Both the position numbers and the translations under genes were made by a program. DNA of 64,000 nt from Ravibacter sp037191015 (GTDB lineage: Bacteria; Bacteroidota; Bacteroidia; Cytophagales; Spirosomataceae): positions 310,001 to 374,000 of the forward strand of contig JBBCKD010000015.1 of the NCBI GenBank assembly GCA_037191015.1, written 5' to 3'. Positions 9,518 through 18,682 of the stretch are shown here, one piece after another. Every line of letters starts with the position of its first letter. Positions within the stretch are counted from its first letter, which is position 1. Under the pieces are notes generated by a model. The model ran no database searches, was not told where the DNA came from, and saw nothing but the letters and a program-made list of their open reading frames with translations.

Positions 9518-10894
9518 CTAACGGGTTGGGATTCGCTCCAGGGGCCTGCTCAACTGACGGGGTATCGGGTTGGGGTAATGTTTTTTTTTCCATTGTTCAT
9601 GTGCTTCCACGAGTTTTTGGGCTACGTCCGGATACCGGTGATACAGGTCGTGCTCCTCCCCGATGTCCCGGGAGAGGTCGTACAACCTTGGTCGGTCTTC
9701 CCAGAATTGGTGTATCAGCTTCCAGTTGCCGCTGCGGACACCCATGTTATAGATGTTTTCCCAATGAATCGGACGCTGATTATACGCTGTCTGCTCTCCC
9801 TTGAAAAGCGGTATCAGCGATTTTCCATCTGCCCCGGTGGATTGAGGATCAAGACCTGCCGCCTGTAAGACCGTGGGCAGGATATCCATAGTCGTTGCGA
9901 GGCTATCACTGATAGCGCCGGCTGGTATCCTGCCCGGCCATCGGGCTATAAACGGAACGCGTATACCGCCTTCGTACATCAGGAATTTGTGCCCGTTGAG
10001 TTTTCCCCGTGAAATCCGGGCGCCCGGCAAACCATAGGACTGGGGCTCGGCAGACGGGCCGTTGTCAGAACAAAACAGGATAACCGTATTTTTATCGATG
10101 CCCAGCTCCCCGAGGGTAGCCAATACTCTTCCGATTCCCAGGTCCATTTGTTCAACCATGGCAGCATATAGGGCGTATAAACCGTCATCAGGGAACATTT
10201 TCCTGTATTTATTGATCAGCGGCATGGGCGCTTGCAGCGGATAATGCGGTGCATTGTAGGCGAGGTATAGGAAGAAGGGTTGTCGCTGATTCCGGTTTAT
10301 AAAATCAATTGCCTTATCTGTAATCCAGTCTGTAAAGTACTGATGTACGGTTACCTGGGTTTCATTTTCATACACCTGGCTTGGTTCAAAATACCTGGGA
10401 GTTCCGATGAGCGAGCCCCGGAATTCGTCGAAACCGTGGGCACGGGGCCAGTTTTCCCGGTAATAGCCCAGGTGCCATTTTCCTGCAAGCATGGATTTGT
10501 AACCCAGGGGCTTAAGGGCTTCCGGAATCGTAACAGCGCTATGATCCAACGCAAGTATGGGGACGTCGCCCCTGACCTCAGGGCTGGCCAGATCAGGCAC
10601 CCCCACGGAATGGGGATACTTTCCTGTCAGGAGAGATGCCCTGGTCGGCGAGCACAGGGAACTGCCGGTATAGAAACTTGTTAACCGGATACCCTCTGCG
10701 GCCAGCCGGTTCAGATGGGGAGTTGCAATGCGTTGGTCTGCCTGCCCCAGATCGCCCCATCCCAGATCATCGGCAAGGATAACAATCACATTAGGCCGGT
10801 CGGCCCGTACGCCTTGCCAGGCATAGGCCTGGCAACCGGCAAACGTAAATATCGCTAAAGCAATGGTTTTAAAGTAAACTGACATGATCTTCAA
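9518..10894 (-). CDS. Secreted family S1 sulfatase (arylsulfatase type)
   Basis: The 458-aa protein has a signal peptide (about 1-26), the S1 sulfatase opening PNVIVILADDLGWGDLG with metal-binding Asp42/Asp43, and the formylglycine motif C-S-P-T-R starting at Cys81 (SLCSPTRASLLTGKYPHSVG). Further sulfatase landmarks are GKWHLG, HGFDEF, the second metal motif FCSDNGPS and the C-terminal NWKLI. The Cys would need conversion to formylglycine by an anaerobic or aerobic maturase not present in the window. The enzyme removes sulfate esters from sugars in the periplasm. It is the first gene of the glycan locus on this strand and shares an upstream element with the sigma gene, which supports common control. 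The exact sulfate ester cannot be told. Confidence 0.92.
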   Translation of the reverse strand: MKIMSVYFKTIALAIFTFAGCQAYAWQGVRADRPNVIVILADDLGWGDLGQADQRIATPHLNRLAAEGIRLTSFYTGSSLCSPTRASLLTGKYPHSVGVPDLASPEVRGDVPILALDHSAVTIPEALKPLGYKSMLAGKWHLGYYRENWPRAHGFDEFRGSLIGTPRYFEPSQVYENETQVTVHQYFTDWITDKAIDFINRNQRQPFFLYLAYNAPHYPLQAPMPLINKYRKMFPDDGLYALYAAMVEQMDLGIGRVLATLGELGIDKNTVILFCSDNGPSAEPQSYGLPGARISRGKLNGHKFLMYEGGIRVPFIARWPGRIPAGAISDSLATTMDILPTVLQAAGLDPQSTGADGKSLIPLFKGEQTAYNQRPIHWENIYNMGVRSGNWKLIHQFWEDRPRLYDLSRDIGEEHDLYHRYPDVAQKLVEAHEQWKKKHYPNPIPRQLSRPLERIPTR

Positions 10895-11224
10895 TCGGCT
10901 GGCTTCGGAGTGACATTTGTTTTGTGCAATAGGACAGCAGCTGTAACCTGTTCCCTCCCTGAAATTACGGGTGGTGAGATATAGGAAAGGACGGCGCTCT
11001 TGGCCCGCAACTTCGTTAAAATAACAGAAAAAGCAAACTAATGCATGGATAAATACTATATATGAGTCCGGAAAGCAAAGGTCGGAGAGAAGCGGGCAGG
11101 AGGGTTAGACGGACGGTTTTACCCGATATAGGATTATCTTACACTCATTTTGTTTCTTTTTTGGCGCGTAGTGTTGTTTTGTTTATCATTGTCCGTTGGT
11201 TCAGATATTATACTTTGACATGCT
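10895..11224. other. 330-bp divergent intergenic region between sulfatase and the T9SS-sorted protein gene
   Basis: No gene is supported here; the short plus-strand open frame from 11062 has no recognisable protein character. The region holds copy B of the 46-bp element (11015-11060) and the A/T-rich upstream region of the plus-strand gene that starts at 11225. I could not find a full match to TAnnTTTG. Confidence 0.6.
11015..11060 (-). promoter_or_regulatory. Copy B of the 46-bp shared upstream element
   Basis: This is the counterpart of 9365-9410 (38 of 46 positions identical). It lies 121-166 bp before the sulfatase start. The 12-bp 3' core ATAAATACTATA also occurs at 11881-11892, six bases before the start codon of the RHS gene. 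Confidence 0.55.
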
Positions 11225-11869
11225 ATGCTAAGATTTGTTTTTCCCTTTATCGGTGTGCTGATTGCATGCCCGGTAATATCCCAGAAAATTTTATTCACGT
11301 ACGATGAGGCCGGAAACAGGATCAGCAGGTTCGTTGAAACAACGCTGCCGGTACGCCTTGTTTATTTCGGTGTTACGGCGGAAGAAAATGCCGTAACGAT
11401 CCGCTGGCAGACTGCAGAAGAGGAAAATGTCAGCCATTTTGATCTGGAGCGCAGCTCCGACGGGCTTAGCTGGACCCGGATCGCGGAGGTACATAGCCGA
11501 CCGCAAGAGGATACGTCATCTCCGGGTTATATATACGTAGATGACGATCCGCCGCCCGGCCGGAATCTCTACCGTCTGAAAATAGTCGATGACGACGGCA
11601 CTTTGGCCTATTCAAAGCTCGAAAGCGTCTTTTTACGTTCAGAGATACGCTTTTATCCCAACCCGGTGAGAGATTACCTGCTGGTTGATTACCCGTCCCG
11701 GACGGAGGCTTCATACGAGATTTTCTCGTCTGAAGGCAGGACGGTATTGCGGGGCAGGCTCACGCAGGAAAACCGGATCGATCTGGGCGCTCTTTCTTCC
11801 GGCTTGTATGTGATCAGGCTTGTGCTTGATTCGGGTCAGGTATTTACCCGGCGGATTATAAAAGAATAA
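11225..11869 (+). CDS. Small secreted protein with T9SS type A sorting domain
   Basis: The 214-aa protein has a signal peptide (about 1-19, ending VISQ), then KILFTYDEAGNRISRFVE, a single YD-repeat-like motif. A fibronectin-type beta region follows (about 40-135: VRLVYFGVTAEENAVTIRW, FDLERSSDGLSWTRIAEV). The last about 75 residues form a type A T9SS C-terminal domain: FYPNPVRDYLLVDY, GLYVIRLVLDSG and the basic tail RRIIKE. T9SS substrates are exported by the PorX-regulated secretion system and often anchored on the cell surface. The gene lies 28 bp upstream of the large RHS gene on the same strand, so the two are probably co-transcribed. The YD motif suggests a structural link with the RHS protein. 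Its function is unknown. Confidence 0.85.
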   Translation: MLRFVFPFIGVLIACPVISQKILFTYDEAGNRISRFVETTLPVRLVYFGVTAEENAVTIRWQTAEEENVSHFDLERSSDGLSWTRIAEVHSRPQEDTSSPGYIYVDDDPPPGRNLYRLKIVDDDGTLAYSKLESVFLRSEIRFYPNPVRDYLLVDYPSRTEASYEIFSSEGRTVLRGRLTQENRIDLGALSSGLYVIRLVLDSGQVFTRRIIKE

Positions 11870-11897
11870 TATTTCTTAACATAAATACTATACGCTA

Positions 11898-14800
11898 ATG
11901 AAAAGGACCTGCTTTTTGCTTGCAGGCTATTGCTATGCTTTTAGTTTGCAAAGCCAGCATATTGAATTTTCCCCTCTTTATACCCCGGCACAATTTGATG
12001 CGCAGGTGATTGATGTTTCCAGGCCGGTAGGAGCTACAGTCGGTACTGCCGGCGTGTCATCCGGGGGCGCCGCTACCTACTCCGTTCCTGTAGAGATCCC
12101 TCCCGGGACCAATGGTGTCGTACCTGACTTGTCATTGGAGTATAACGCCCGGTCGGGCCCGGGAATAGCGGGCATGGGATGGGGCCTTTCGGGTTTGTCT
12201 GTGATTACCCGGGTTCCGCAGAATATGTATTTCGACGGGATGGTAAAGCCGGTCCGGCTCGATACCGACGATCGTTTTGCACTCGATGGACAGCGGTTGG
12301 TAGTCAAAACCGGAACGTATGGAAGCAATAGTTCTACTTACGGAACGGAAATTGAAAACTTTTCCGAAGCTACTATAAAAGACATGCAGGGTAGTAACCC
12401 TAAGTGGTTTGAAGTAGTGAATAAAGACGGGGTCAGTATGCAATATGGGAATACAGCCGCCTCCCGCTTTATGAGTGAGGATAACGTATCGGTAGTTTTC
12501 TGGATGCTCAACAGGATTATCTACCCCGACGGCAATTATATAGATTACGAGTACAGTACCGTCGACCGGGAGCCGCTGATCGCCAGGATCCTTTACACCG
12601 GGAATACCGGCGCCGGGCTGGCGCCTTACAACGAGATCTTGTTTGAATATAAAGTAAGACAAAGCGGCGAACTCTCTGATATACGGACCATCTATATAGC
12701 CGGGGCTGCCGTGGCGAGCCGTTTCCTGCTGGATAAGATTATCGTGAAAGCTGAAGGAGAAGTTGTCAGGTCTTACCAGCTCGCCTACGGAAACGATGGG
12801 ATCAATTCCTACCTGAAGTCCGTTGAGGAGGCAGGCAGCGACGGAACTACGTTAAATCCTACCATTTTCAAATACGGAGATGCGCCGGTAATCCGCAGGG
12901 AATATCAGAGTACAACTATTCCGGGAGGCCTCAACCTGGAATCGTTCCTGGGAGATTTTGACGGAGACGGGAAGCCGGAAGTATTAAATGCCACGATTTC
13001 TGAGAACAACGACGGGTTCGACTATTTCAGTGATTTCAAAGTATATAAAAAGAATGGAACCGGAAACACCTTCAGTTTATTAGGAACTACCCTGTTAGGC
13101 AGTCATCATACATTGGTGAATAAACTGGCGATCCCCAACCAGCATTCCATCGTCATAGGCGATTATTCCGGGGATGGTATAGACGATGTAATGGCTTTGA
13201 ATATTTCCTATACCGGCAGCTATTCAAAATTGGAGAACGTTGTCATTTATGAAAGTCAGAACGGCGGGACTTCCTTTAATAAAATTACCCGGTCTGTTCA
13301 GCCGAACTATAACCGGATTCACCCGGGTAAAAAATTCTTTTACCCGGGTGACTTTAATGGAGACGGGATCCCGGAATACATAACCATCCTGGGGAACCCC
13401 GCCGGTACTTATAGCGCCTTTCTATGTGCCGATTTTACAAGCACAGGAGCCTGCGGAGGAATCACAATTTCCGGTGCGGCCGCCTACCCGGTTAATTCCT
13501 GGATGAATGCGGAGCAAATTTTTATCCTGGACTTTAACGGGGACGGTAAGCATGATATCATGCTTGTAGGGCATAACGGATCCGAGATATTCACGCTAAA
13601 CGGCTATACTGCTGTCAGAATTTATTCGGGGAGTTTCCCATCGGCAGGAAATAATATTTTCCTGGGTGATTTCAATGGTGATGGCAAGACCGATATAATC
13701 CAGGCAAATAATGAAATTTCTGACGTTATAAAAGGAATATCGACCGGCATATCCTTTTTACGATCCGATATATCTCTTGCTTCTCATCTTCCGGCGGATA
13801 CCGATCCTGCAGACATCGAGTACAAGAACCAGTTGGTACTCGGAGACTATAACGGAGACGGGAAAACTGATATTTATTACGATTGGCATCGCAAAAAGTC
13901 TACCCCTATCCATCAAGGTAATCACGTACAACGCTTCACGGGCCATGACCTGTTTTATAGTACCGGCGACGCATTTACTTACAGGCAATTACATTATGCT
14001 GTTCATAGTCAGGACGAATTTATCGATTACCGTCTCAGCGCCCAGCCTGCTCTGGATACAAAATATACAACTATTGATATCAATGGAGATGGAAAAACAG
14101 ACCTGATTTCATCACCGCATAATGGTTACGTGGGAGTATGGCTTTTCCACGAAAACGGGAAGGAGACGTTGTTGCAAAAAGCTTCGAACGGTTTAAGGCA
14201 TGTATCGGAATGGCGTTACAAAAGCCTGGCATACGGGGGAGATTTTTATTCCAAAGGGACTATTGAGCACTCCGGTCCGGTCAATATGATACAACCGGCC
14301 CTCAATCTGGTGCATGAATTTAGATCAGGTAACGGCATCGGGGGAAACTTTGCGAAACGTTACTCGTATAAAGGAGCCGTATTGCACCGTTCCGGGAAGG
14401 GATTTCTCGGATTTACAGGGCTGACGGTGATCGACCTTTCCGGGGATACCAGGACTATAAGTGAAAGCGGGCTGAATATGGCTTACTTCACTCTGGTTCC
14501 TCAAAAAATATCTTCTTACATAGAATCCGCCAACTGGCGCCTCTCCGAAACGATCTTTACCAGCGAATTTATAGGGGTCAACGCCCTGCGGTTTTGGATA
14601 AAAACCACCGGCATTAGTCAAAATGACAATATCCTGGGCATCACTACCACTACGGCCAACACCTACGACAGCCACGGCAATATCACAGCCGGTACTGTAA
14701 CGGTACCGGCTGTGCATACCACCCGGACCAGTACGGTCTACCAGGCCTTCCCGGGAAGTATCCCCAACAAGCCCGCCAGCGTGATGGTCACCAATACCCG

Positions 14801-17800
14801 GTCGGGACAGGCGGCCCATAGCATTACAACTACGTACGGGTACAACAGTAAGGGGCAGCTGACCAGCCGGACGGATTTCAGCGGACAACCCAAAAGTGTG
14901 ACAAGTACCTACAGCTACGACAACCTGGGTAATGTTATCTCCACTTCTGTCAGTGCTTCAGGGATAGCTACCCGTACGACCTCAGCCGTATATGACGGAA
15001 AAGGAAGGTATGCCGAAAGCACTACCAATGAAATGGGGTATACCGCTTCGGCTACCTATGATCCTAAGTGGGGTACTCCTCTTAGTGTCACCAACCTGCC
15101 GGGCATCATCACCAGCTACGAGTATGATCCTTTCGGGCGACTCAGAAAGACTCATTTTCCCGAAGGATACAGCCGGGAGATATCATATCACTGGGATGTT
15201 TCTGCCAATCAGCGGTGGTATGCGAAGACCGGTGCTCCAGGTAATCCTGCCGGCAAAACCTGGTATGATCTGCTTGGCCGTGAGGTACGAAAGGAAAGCG
15301 AGCTGTTTGACGGGGCCTGGTCCATCGAGGCCCGGACCTATGATGCCAGGGGAAACCTGCATACGACAACAGAGGCCCACAAAGATGGAGAAGCTCATAT
15401 TACCACCACCAACAGCTATGATATCTTTAACCGGCTGTCAGGTGTGAACAGAGGGGAATTGGGTAATACTATCCTCTCTTATATTGCCCTGGAAGGAAAC
15501 ATGGTCGTTACGACCAATGCGCCTTCGGGCGTGACCTCCAAAACCACTGACGCGGCCGGGATGCTCATCAGCGCTACTGACAACGGCGGAACGCTTACCT
15601 ATACTTACTATAGCCATGGAGGCCTGAAGACCGTATCAGACGGACATGTAAATCTCACTGCCAATGAATACGATGCCTACACCCGGCAGACCAAACTCAT
15701 CGACCTGAATGCAGGGACGACCGAATACAGCTACGATGCGCTGGGGCAGTTGACCTGGCAGAAAAGCGCCAAAGGACAGGAAACCAATATCCAATATAAC
15801 CTGGCCGGGCAGATCGTCAGCCGGACCGGGCCCGAAGGTACTACCTATTATTCGTACGGAACCAGCAACAACGGTACCGAGAAAAGAGGGCTTGTCCGGA
15901 TGGTATCAGGCTTTGAGGGCAACTCATCCTCTTACGAGTACAATACCCTCGGGCAGCTCTCCCGGCTTACCGAAAATATCGACGGCAACCATACGACTTC
16001 TTACGCCTACAACTCTGCCGGGGAAATATCTTCGATGACCTTTCCTTCGGGGCTGGTCGTTACCTATGAGTACAATTCAAGGGGGTATCTCAGCAAGATC
16101 AGGCACGGAAACCTCGATCTGTATACCACAATCGGGGTGAATGGCAAAGGACAGGTTACCGGTTACAGGAAGGGCAATAACAAGGTGTCTTCCGTCGACT
16201 ATACTAACGCTTTTCCTACCCGCTATTACACTGACGGCGTGCAGGATCTGAGGTTGAGCTGGGATTTCCGGAAGAGCAACCTGACTTCCAGGGAAGACGT
16301 CCGAAAAGGAAAAACCGAAAGCTTTACCTACGACAATCTTAACAGGCTGACCGGAGCCAATGTGTCCGGCGGAACGTCCGTCATTGCCAGCTATACAACG
16401 GGCGGGAATATCAACACAAAAGCTGATGCGGGTAACTATAGCTATCACGCCGGCAAGATCCACGCCGCGGAGAGCGTAACCAACCCGGTTTCTTCCCCGA
16501 TACCATTGTTATTCCAGGGGATTACCTATACCGCTTTTATGCAGCCGCAAACGATAAGTGAAAATGATTCGGGCGGTGTTCCGCATACCCTCACTTACAC
16601 TTACGGCTCCGACTACAACCGCATCAGGTCGGAGCTCAGGCAGGATGGGAGCATTATCAATACCCGGTATTATTTTGAGGGTGGACAGCCCACCGCAGGG
16701 TTTGAGAAAGATATAACAGGAGGTGCCACCAGGTATATTCAATATATATCCGGGCCGGTGGGTCTTATAGCCATAATTGAAAGTGTAGACGGAAATCATC
16801 ACCGGCATTATACATATACCGATCATCTGGGGTCCATTCTTATGGTAACAGATGAAAGTGGAATGGTAGAAGCCGAGCAGAGCTTCGATGCCTGGGGCCG
16901 GCGGCGGGATATAACCTCCTGGGCGCCGCTCTCACCTGTTGCCGCTACCGGCCTGCCCGTATGGATGTATAGAGGCTACACCGGTCATGAACATTCAGAT
17001 CAGTTCGGGCTCATTAACATGAACGGGCGGATGTATGATCCCGTCATGGGAAGGATGCTGAGCCCGGATAATTATGTGCCGGATCCGTTTTTTAGTCAGG
17101 ATTATAATCGGTATACTTATGCCAGGAATAACCCCCTGATCTATACTGATCCTGACGGAGAGTTCTGGCATATTGTCATTGGAGCGGCATTGGGCGGGGG
17201 CATCAATCTGGGTATCCAGGCTGTATTAGGCAATGTCAACAGCTTCAACGCCGGGTTGAGAGCTTTCGGGCAGGGAGCGATTATGGGTGGAATGGCCGCC
17301 ATAGGGTGCGCTTCGTGCAGTGTAGGGAACCTGGCATTCGGATCGGCGGTTGCGGTAGGAAATTCTTATTTGCCTTCCTATACTATACCTTTAGGCAGCA
17401 GCGGATTCTCAATATCGGTAGGGGTAGCCGCCGGATTTGGTTCTACGGGGTTATTTGCGGGAACAAATGTCGGCTTCAATTACAGCTCTGAATATTTTTC
17501 AGCCGGATTCAGTTATGGTGCCGGGTATAATTTTACGGATAACATTACCGGTAAATCAGGCTGGAGCCAGTCTTACGGCGGGGGCGCAATTGCCGGAGGC
17601 AACGATTTCAGGGTAGGGATGTTTACCAATCAATTCAAAGGAAGAGGGCTTGGACAGCGTACGGGTACATTTTATATGGAAAGTAACGGTTGGTCGGCAG
17701 CATATGAAAATGACTGGATGTTCGGGGTTCCTATTGCAGACGGTGGCGACAGGTTCAGGACTACAGGCGTAAGGGTTGCGAAAAGCGATTTCAGCGTGGG

Positions 17801-18107
17801 GTTGAATTTGTTTACAGGTGATCCGGGGTTGATGTTTGATGACCGGATAAGGAAAGGGGCAAATACGGAAACCGGGTTTTGGGGAACCTATGAAGAGATA
17901 ACAAAACAACATAGATTAGGGGCGATATATGGAGGATATAAGGGATATAGAGCTGGCTGGAACAGCGAAGGAATAAGAAATGTATTTCAAAATAATTTTG
18001 CTCATGGAAGAGGATATGCTCACCCTCTTTTTGAAGTATTAAAAATAAAGGGAGCGCCATATATCAATTATTATAAAACGGGTAATCGCTATACAACATG
18101 GTACTAA
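11898..18107 (+). CDS. Giant SpvB/FG-GAP/RHS-repeat polymorphic toxin, probable type 23 toxin tip
   Basis: The 2069-aa protein starts with a Sec signal peptide (about 1-20). A SpvB-like domain follows (about 50-330; GGAATYSVPVEIPPGTNGVV, GIAGMGWGLSG). Next are at least seven FG-GAP/VCBS Ca-binding loops (about 350-730; GDFDGDGKPE, GDYSGDGIDD, GDFNGDGKTD, DINGDGKTD), then many RHS/YD repeats (about 920-1680), and the RHS-associated core (about 1690-1755) ending RYTYARNNPLIYTDPDGEFW. The last about 310 residues are a unique tip: a Gly-rich, possibly membrane-active segment (HIVIGAALGGG) and a region with YENDW and GDRFRTTGVRV that resembles polymorphic toxin type 23 (Ntox23, a predicted RNase); this match is from memory. 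RHS cores form a cage holding the toxin tip. The stop overlaps the next lipoprotein gene by 10 bp. Confidence 0.9.
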   Translation: MKRTCFLLAGYCYAFSLQSQHIEFSPLYTPAQFDAQVIDVSRPVGATVGTAGVSSGGAATYSVPVEIPPGTNGVVPDLSLEYNARSGPGIAGMGWGLSGLSVITRVPQNMYFDGMVKPVRLDTDDRFALDGQRLVVKTGTYGSNSSTYGTEIENFSEATIKDMQGSNPKWFEVVNKDGVSMQYGNTAASRFMSEDNVSVVFWMLNRIIYPDGNYIDYEYSTVDREPLIARILYTGNTGAGLAPYNEILFEYKVRQSGELSDIRTIYIAGAAVASRFLLDKIIVKAEGEVVRSYQLAYGNDGINSYLKSVEEAGSDGTTLNPTIFKYGDAPVIRREYQSTTIPGGLNLESFLGDFDGDGKPEVLNATISENNDGFDYFSDFKVYKKNGTGNTFSLLGTTLLGSHHTLVNKLAIPNQHSIVIGDYSGDGIDDVMALNISYTGSYSKLENVVIYESQNGGTSFNKITRSVQPNYNRIHPGKKFFYPGDFNGDGIPEYITILGNPAGTYSAFLCADFTSTGACGGITISGAAAYPVNSWMNAEQIFILDFNGDGKHDIMLVGHNGSEIFTLNGYTAVRIYSGSFPSAGNNIFLGDFNGDGKTDIIQANNEISDVIKGISTGISFLRSDISLASHLPADTDPADIEYKNQLVLGDYNGDGKTDIYYDWHRKKSTPIHQGNHVQRFTGHDLFYSTGDAFTYRQLHYAVHSQDEFIDYRLSAQPALDTKYTTIDINGDGKTDLISSPHNGYVGVWLFHENGKETLLQKASNGLRHVSEWRYKSLAYGGDFYSKGTIEHSGPVNMIQPALNLVHEFRSGNGIGGNFAKRYSYKGAVLHRSGKGFLGFTGLTVIDLSGDTRTISESGLNMAYFTLVPQKISSYIESANWRLSETIFTSEFIGVNALRFWIKTTGISQNDNILGITTTTANTYDSHGNITAGTVTVPAVHTTRTSTVYQAFPGSIPNKPASVMVTNTRSGQAAHSITTTYGYNSKGQLTSRTDFSGQPKSVTSTYSYDNLGNVISTSVSASGIATRTTSAVYDGKGRYAESTTNEMGYTASATYDPKWGTPLSVTNLPGIITSYEYDPFGRLRKTHFPEGYSREISYHWDVSANQRWYAKTGAPGNPAGKTWYDLLGREVRKESELFDGAWSIEARTYDARGNLHTTTEAHKDGEAHITTTNSYDIFNRLSGVNRGELGNTILSYIALEGNMVVTTNAPSGVTSKTTDAAGMLISATDNGGTLTYTYYSHGGLKTVSDGHVNLTANEYDAYTRQTKLIDLNAGTTEYSYDALGQLTWQKSAKGQETNIQYNLAGQIVSRTGPEGTTYYSYGTSNNGTEKRGLVRMVSGFEGNSSSYEYNTLGQLSRLTENIDGNHTTSYAYNSAGEISSMTFPSGLVVTYEYNSRGYLSKIRHGNLDLYTTIGVNGKGQVTGYRKGNNKVSSVDYTNAFPTRYYTDGVQDLRLSWDFRKSNLTSREDVRKGKTESFTYDNLNRLTGANVSGGTSVIASYTTGGNINTKADAGNYSYHAGKIHAAESVTNPVSSPIPLLFQGITYTAFMQPQTISENDSGGVPHTLTYTYGSDYNRIRSELRQDGSIINTRYYFEGGQPTAGFEKDITGGATRYIQYISGPVGLIAIIESVDGNHHRHYTYTDHLGSILMVTDESGMVEAEQSFDAWGRRRDITSWAPLSPVAATGLPVWMYRGYTGHEHSDQFGLINMNGRMYDPVMGRMLSPDNYVPDPFFSQDYNRYTYARNNPLIYTDPDGEFWHIVIGAALGGGINLGIQAVLGNVNSFNAGLRAFGQGAIMGGMAAIGCASCSVGNLAFGSAVAVGNSYLPSYTIPLGSSGFSISVGVAAGFGSTGLFAGTNVGFNYSSEYFSAGFSYGAGYNFTDNITGKSGWSQSYGGGAIAGGNDFRVGMFTNQFKGRGLGQRTGTFYMESNGWSAAYENDWMFGVPIADGGDRFRTTGVRVAKSDFSVGLNLFTGDPGLMFDDRIRKGANTETGFWGTYEEITKQHRLGAIYGGYKGYRAGWNSEGIRNVFQNNFAHGRGYAHPLFEVLKIKGAPYINYYKTGNRYTTWY

Positions 18108-18664
18108 GGATCATAGCATTTTTCTTAGCAACTGCAGGCTTAGCTTCCTGTCTGCAATATGCTCCTATGAAGATGCAGAGACGTAACTACCTGGGAGACA
18201 AATTTAGAATTGACGGGTACTACTATAATATGGACGGTCGTCATTATGACGGGCAACCAAAAAATGTCTCAACAACTGCAGTTATATTTTATCAAAATGG
18301 GTTCTTTTCAAGTATTACTTTTTCCGATACTAATTTACAGGGAATCGATGTCGAATTAATAGAGATGAATATACCTGGCAAAATATTGGGTGGTTCCGGC
18401 TATTACCAGGTCTCCGGCGACAGCATCAGCATAGAATTCTGGACAAATGCTTCTCACTTCCCTGTACCTACTGCTACCGTACCAGCCAGGATTGTGAATG
18501 ATACTACGCTTAAAAGCAATATACTGGGGCACTATAAAAATGACATGTGGTATTTCAGACCGCTGTCTCCCAAGCCGGATAGCACGACCATATTTGATGA
18601 ACAGCTTGAAAAGGGACTGCCTATAAAGAGAGGAAAGAAGCAAAAGCTGCTGGGTATAATTTAA
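18098..18664 (+). CDS. Lipoprotein overlapping the RHS toxin gene; candidate immunity protein
   Basis: The 188-aa protein begins MVLRIIAFFLATAGLASC, a short lipoprotein signal with the acylated Cys at residue 18. The rest is a soluble, mainly beta-predicted domain with no family I recognise. Its ATG lies inside the last codons of the RHS gene (10-bp overlap), so translation is probably coupled. In polymorphic toxin loci the gene directly after the toxin tip usually encodes the immunity protein; a lipoprotein would place protection in the periplasm or at the membrane. That function is inference from position only. Base composition around 18000-18660 looks more A/T-rich than upstream, as is common for toxin tips and immunity genes that are exchanged between strains. 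Confidence 0.75.
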   Translation: MVLRIIAFFLATAGLASCLQYAPMKMQRRNYLGDKFRIDGYYYNMDGRHYDGQPKNVSTTAVIFYQNGFFSSITFSDTNLQGIDVELIEMNIPGKILGGSGYYQVSGDSISIEFWTNASHFPVPTATVPARIVNDTTLKSNILGHYKNDMWYFRPLSPKPDSTTIFDEQLEKGLPIKRGKKQKLLGII

Positions 18665-18682
18665 TATGAAATCCTGACCGGT

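Noticed and set aside
14325..14888. 187-aa minus-strand open frame inside the RHS gene
   Set aside because: Antisense to RHS repeats; no start context and no recognisable domain.
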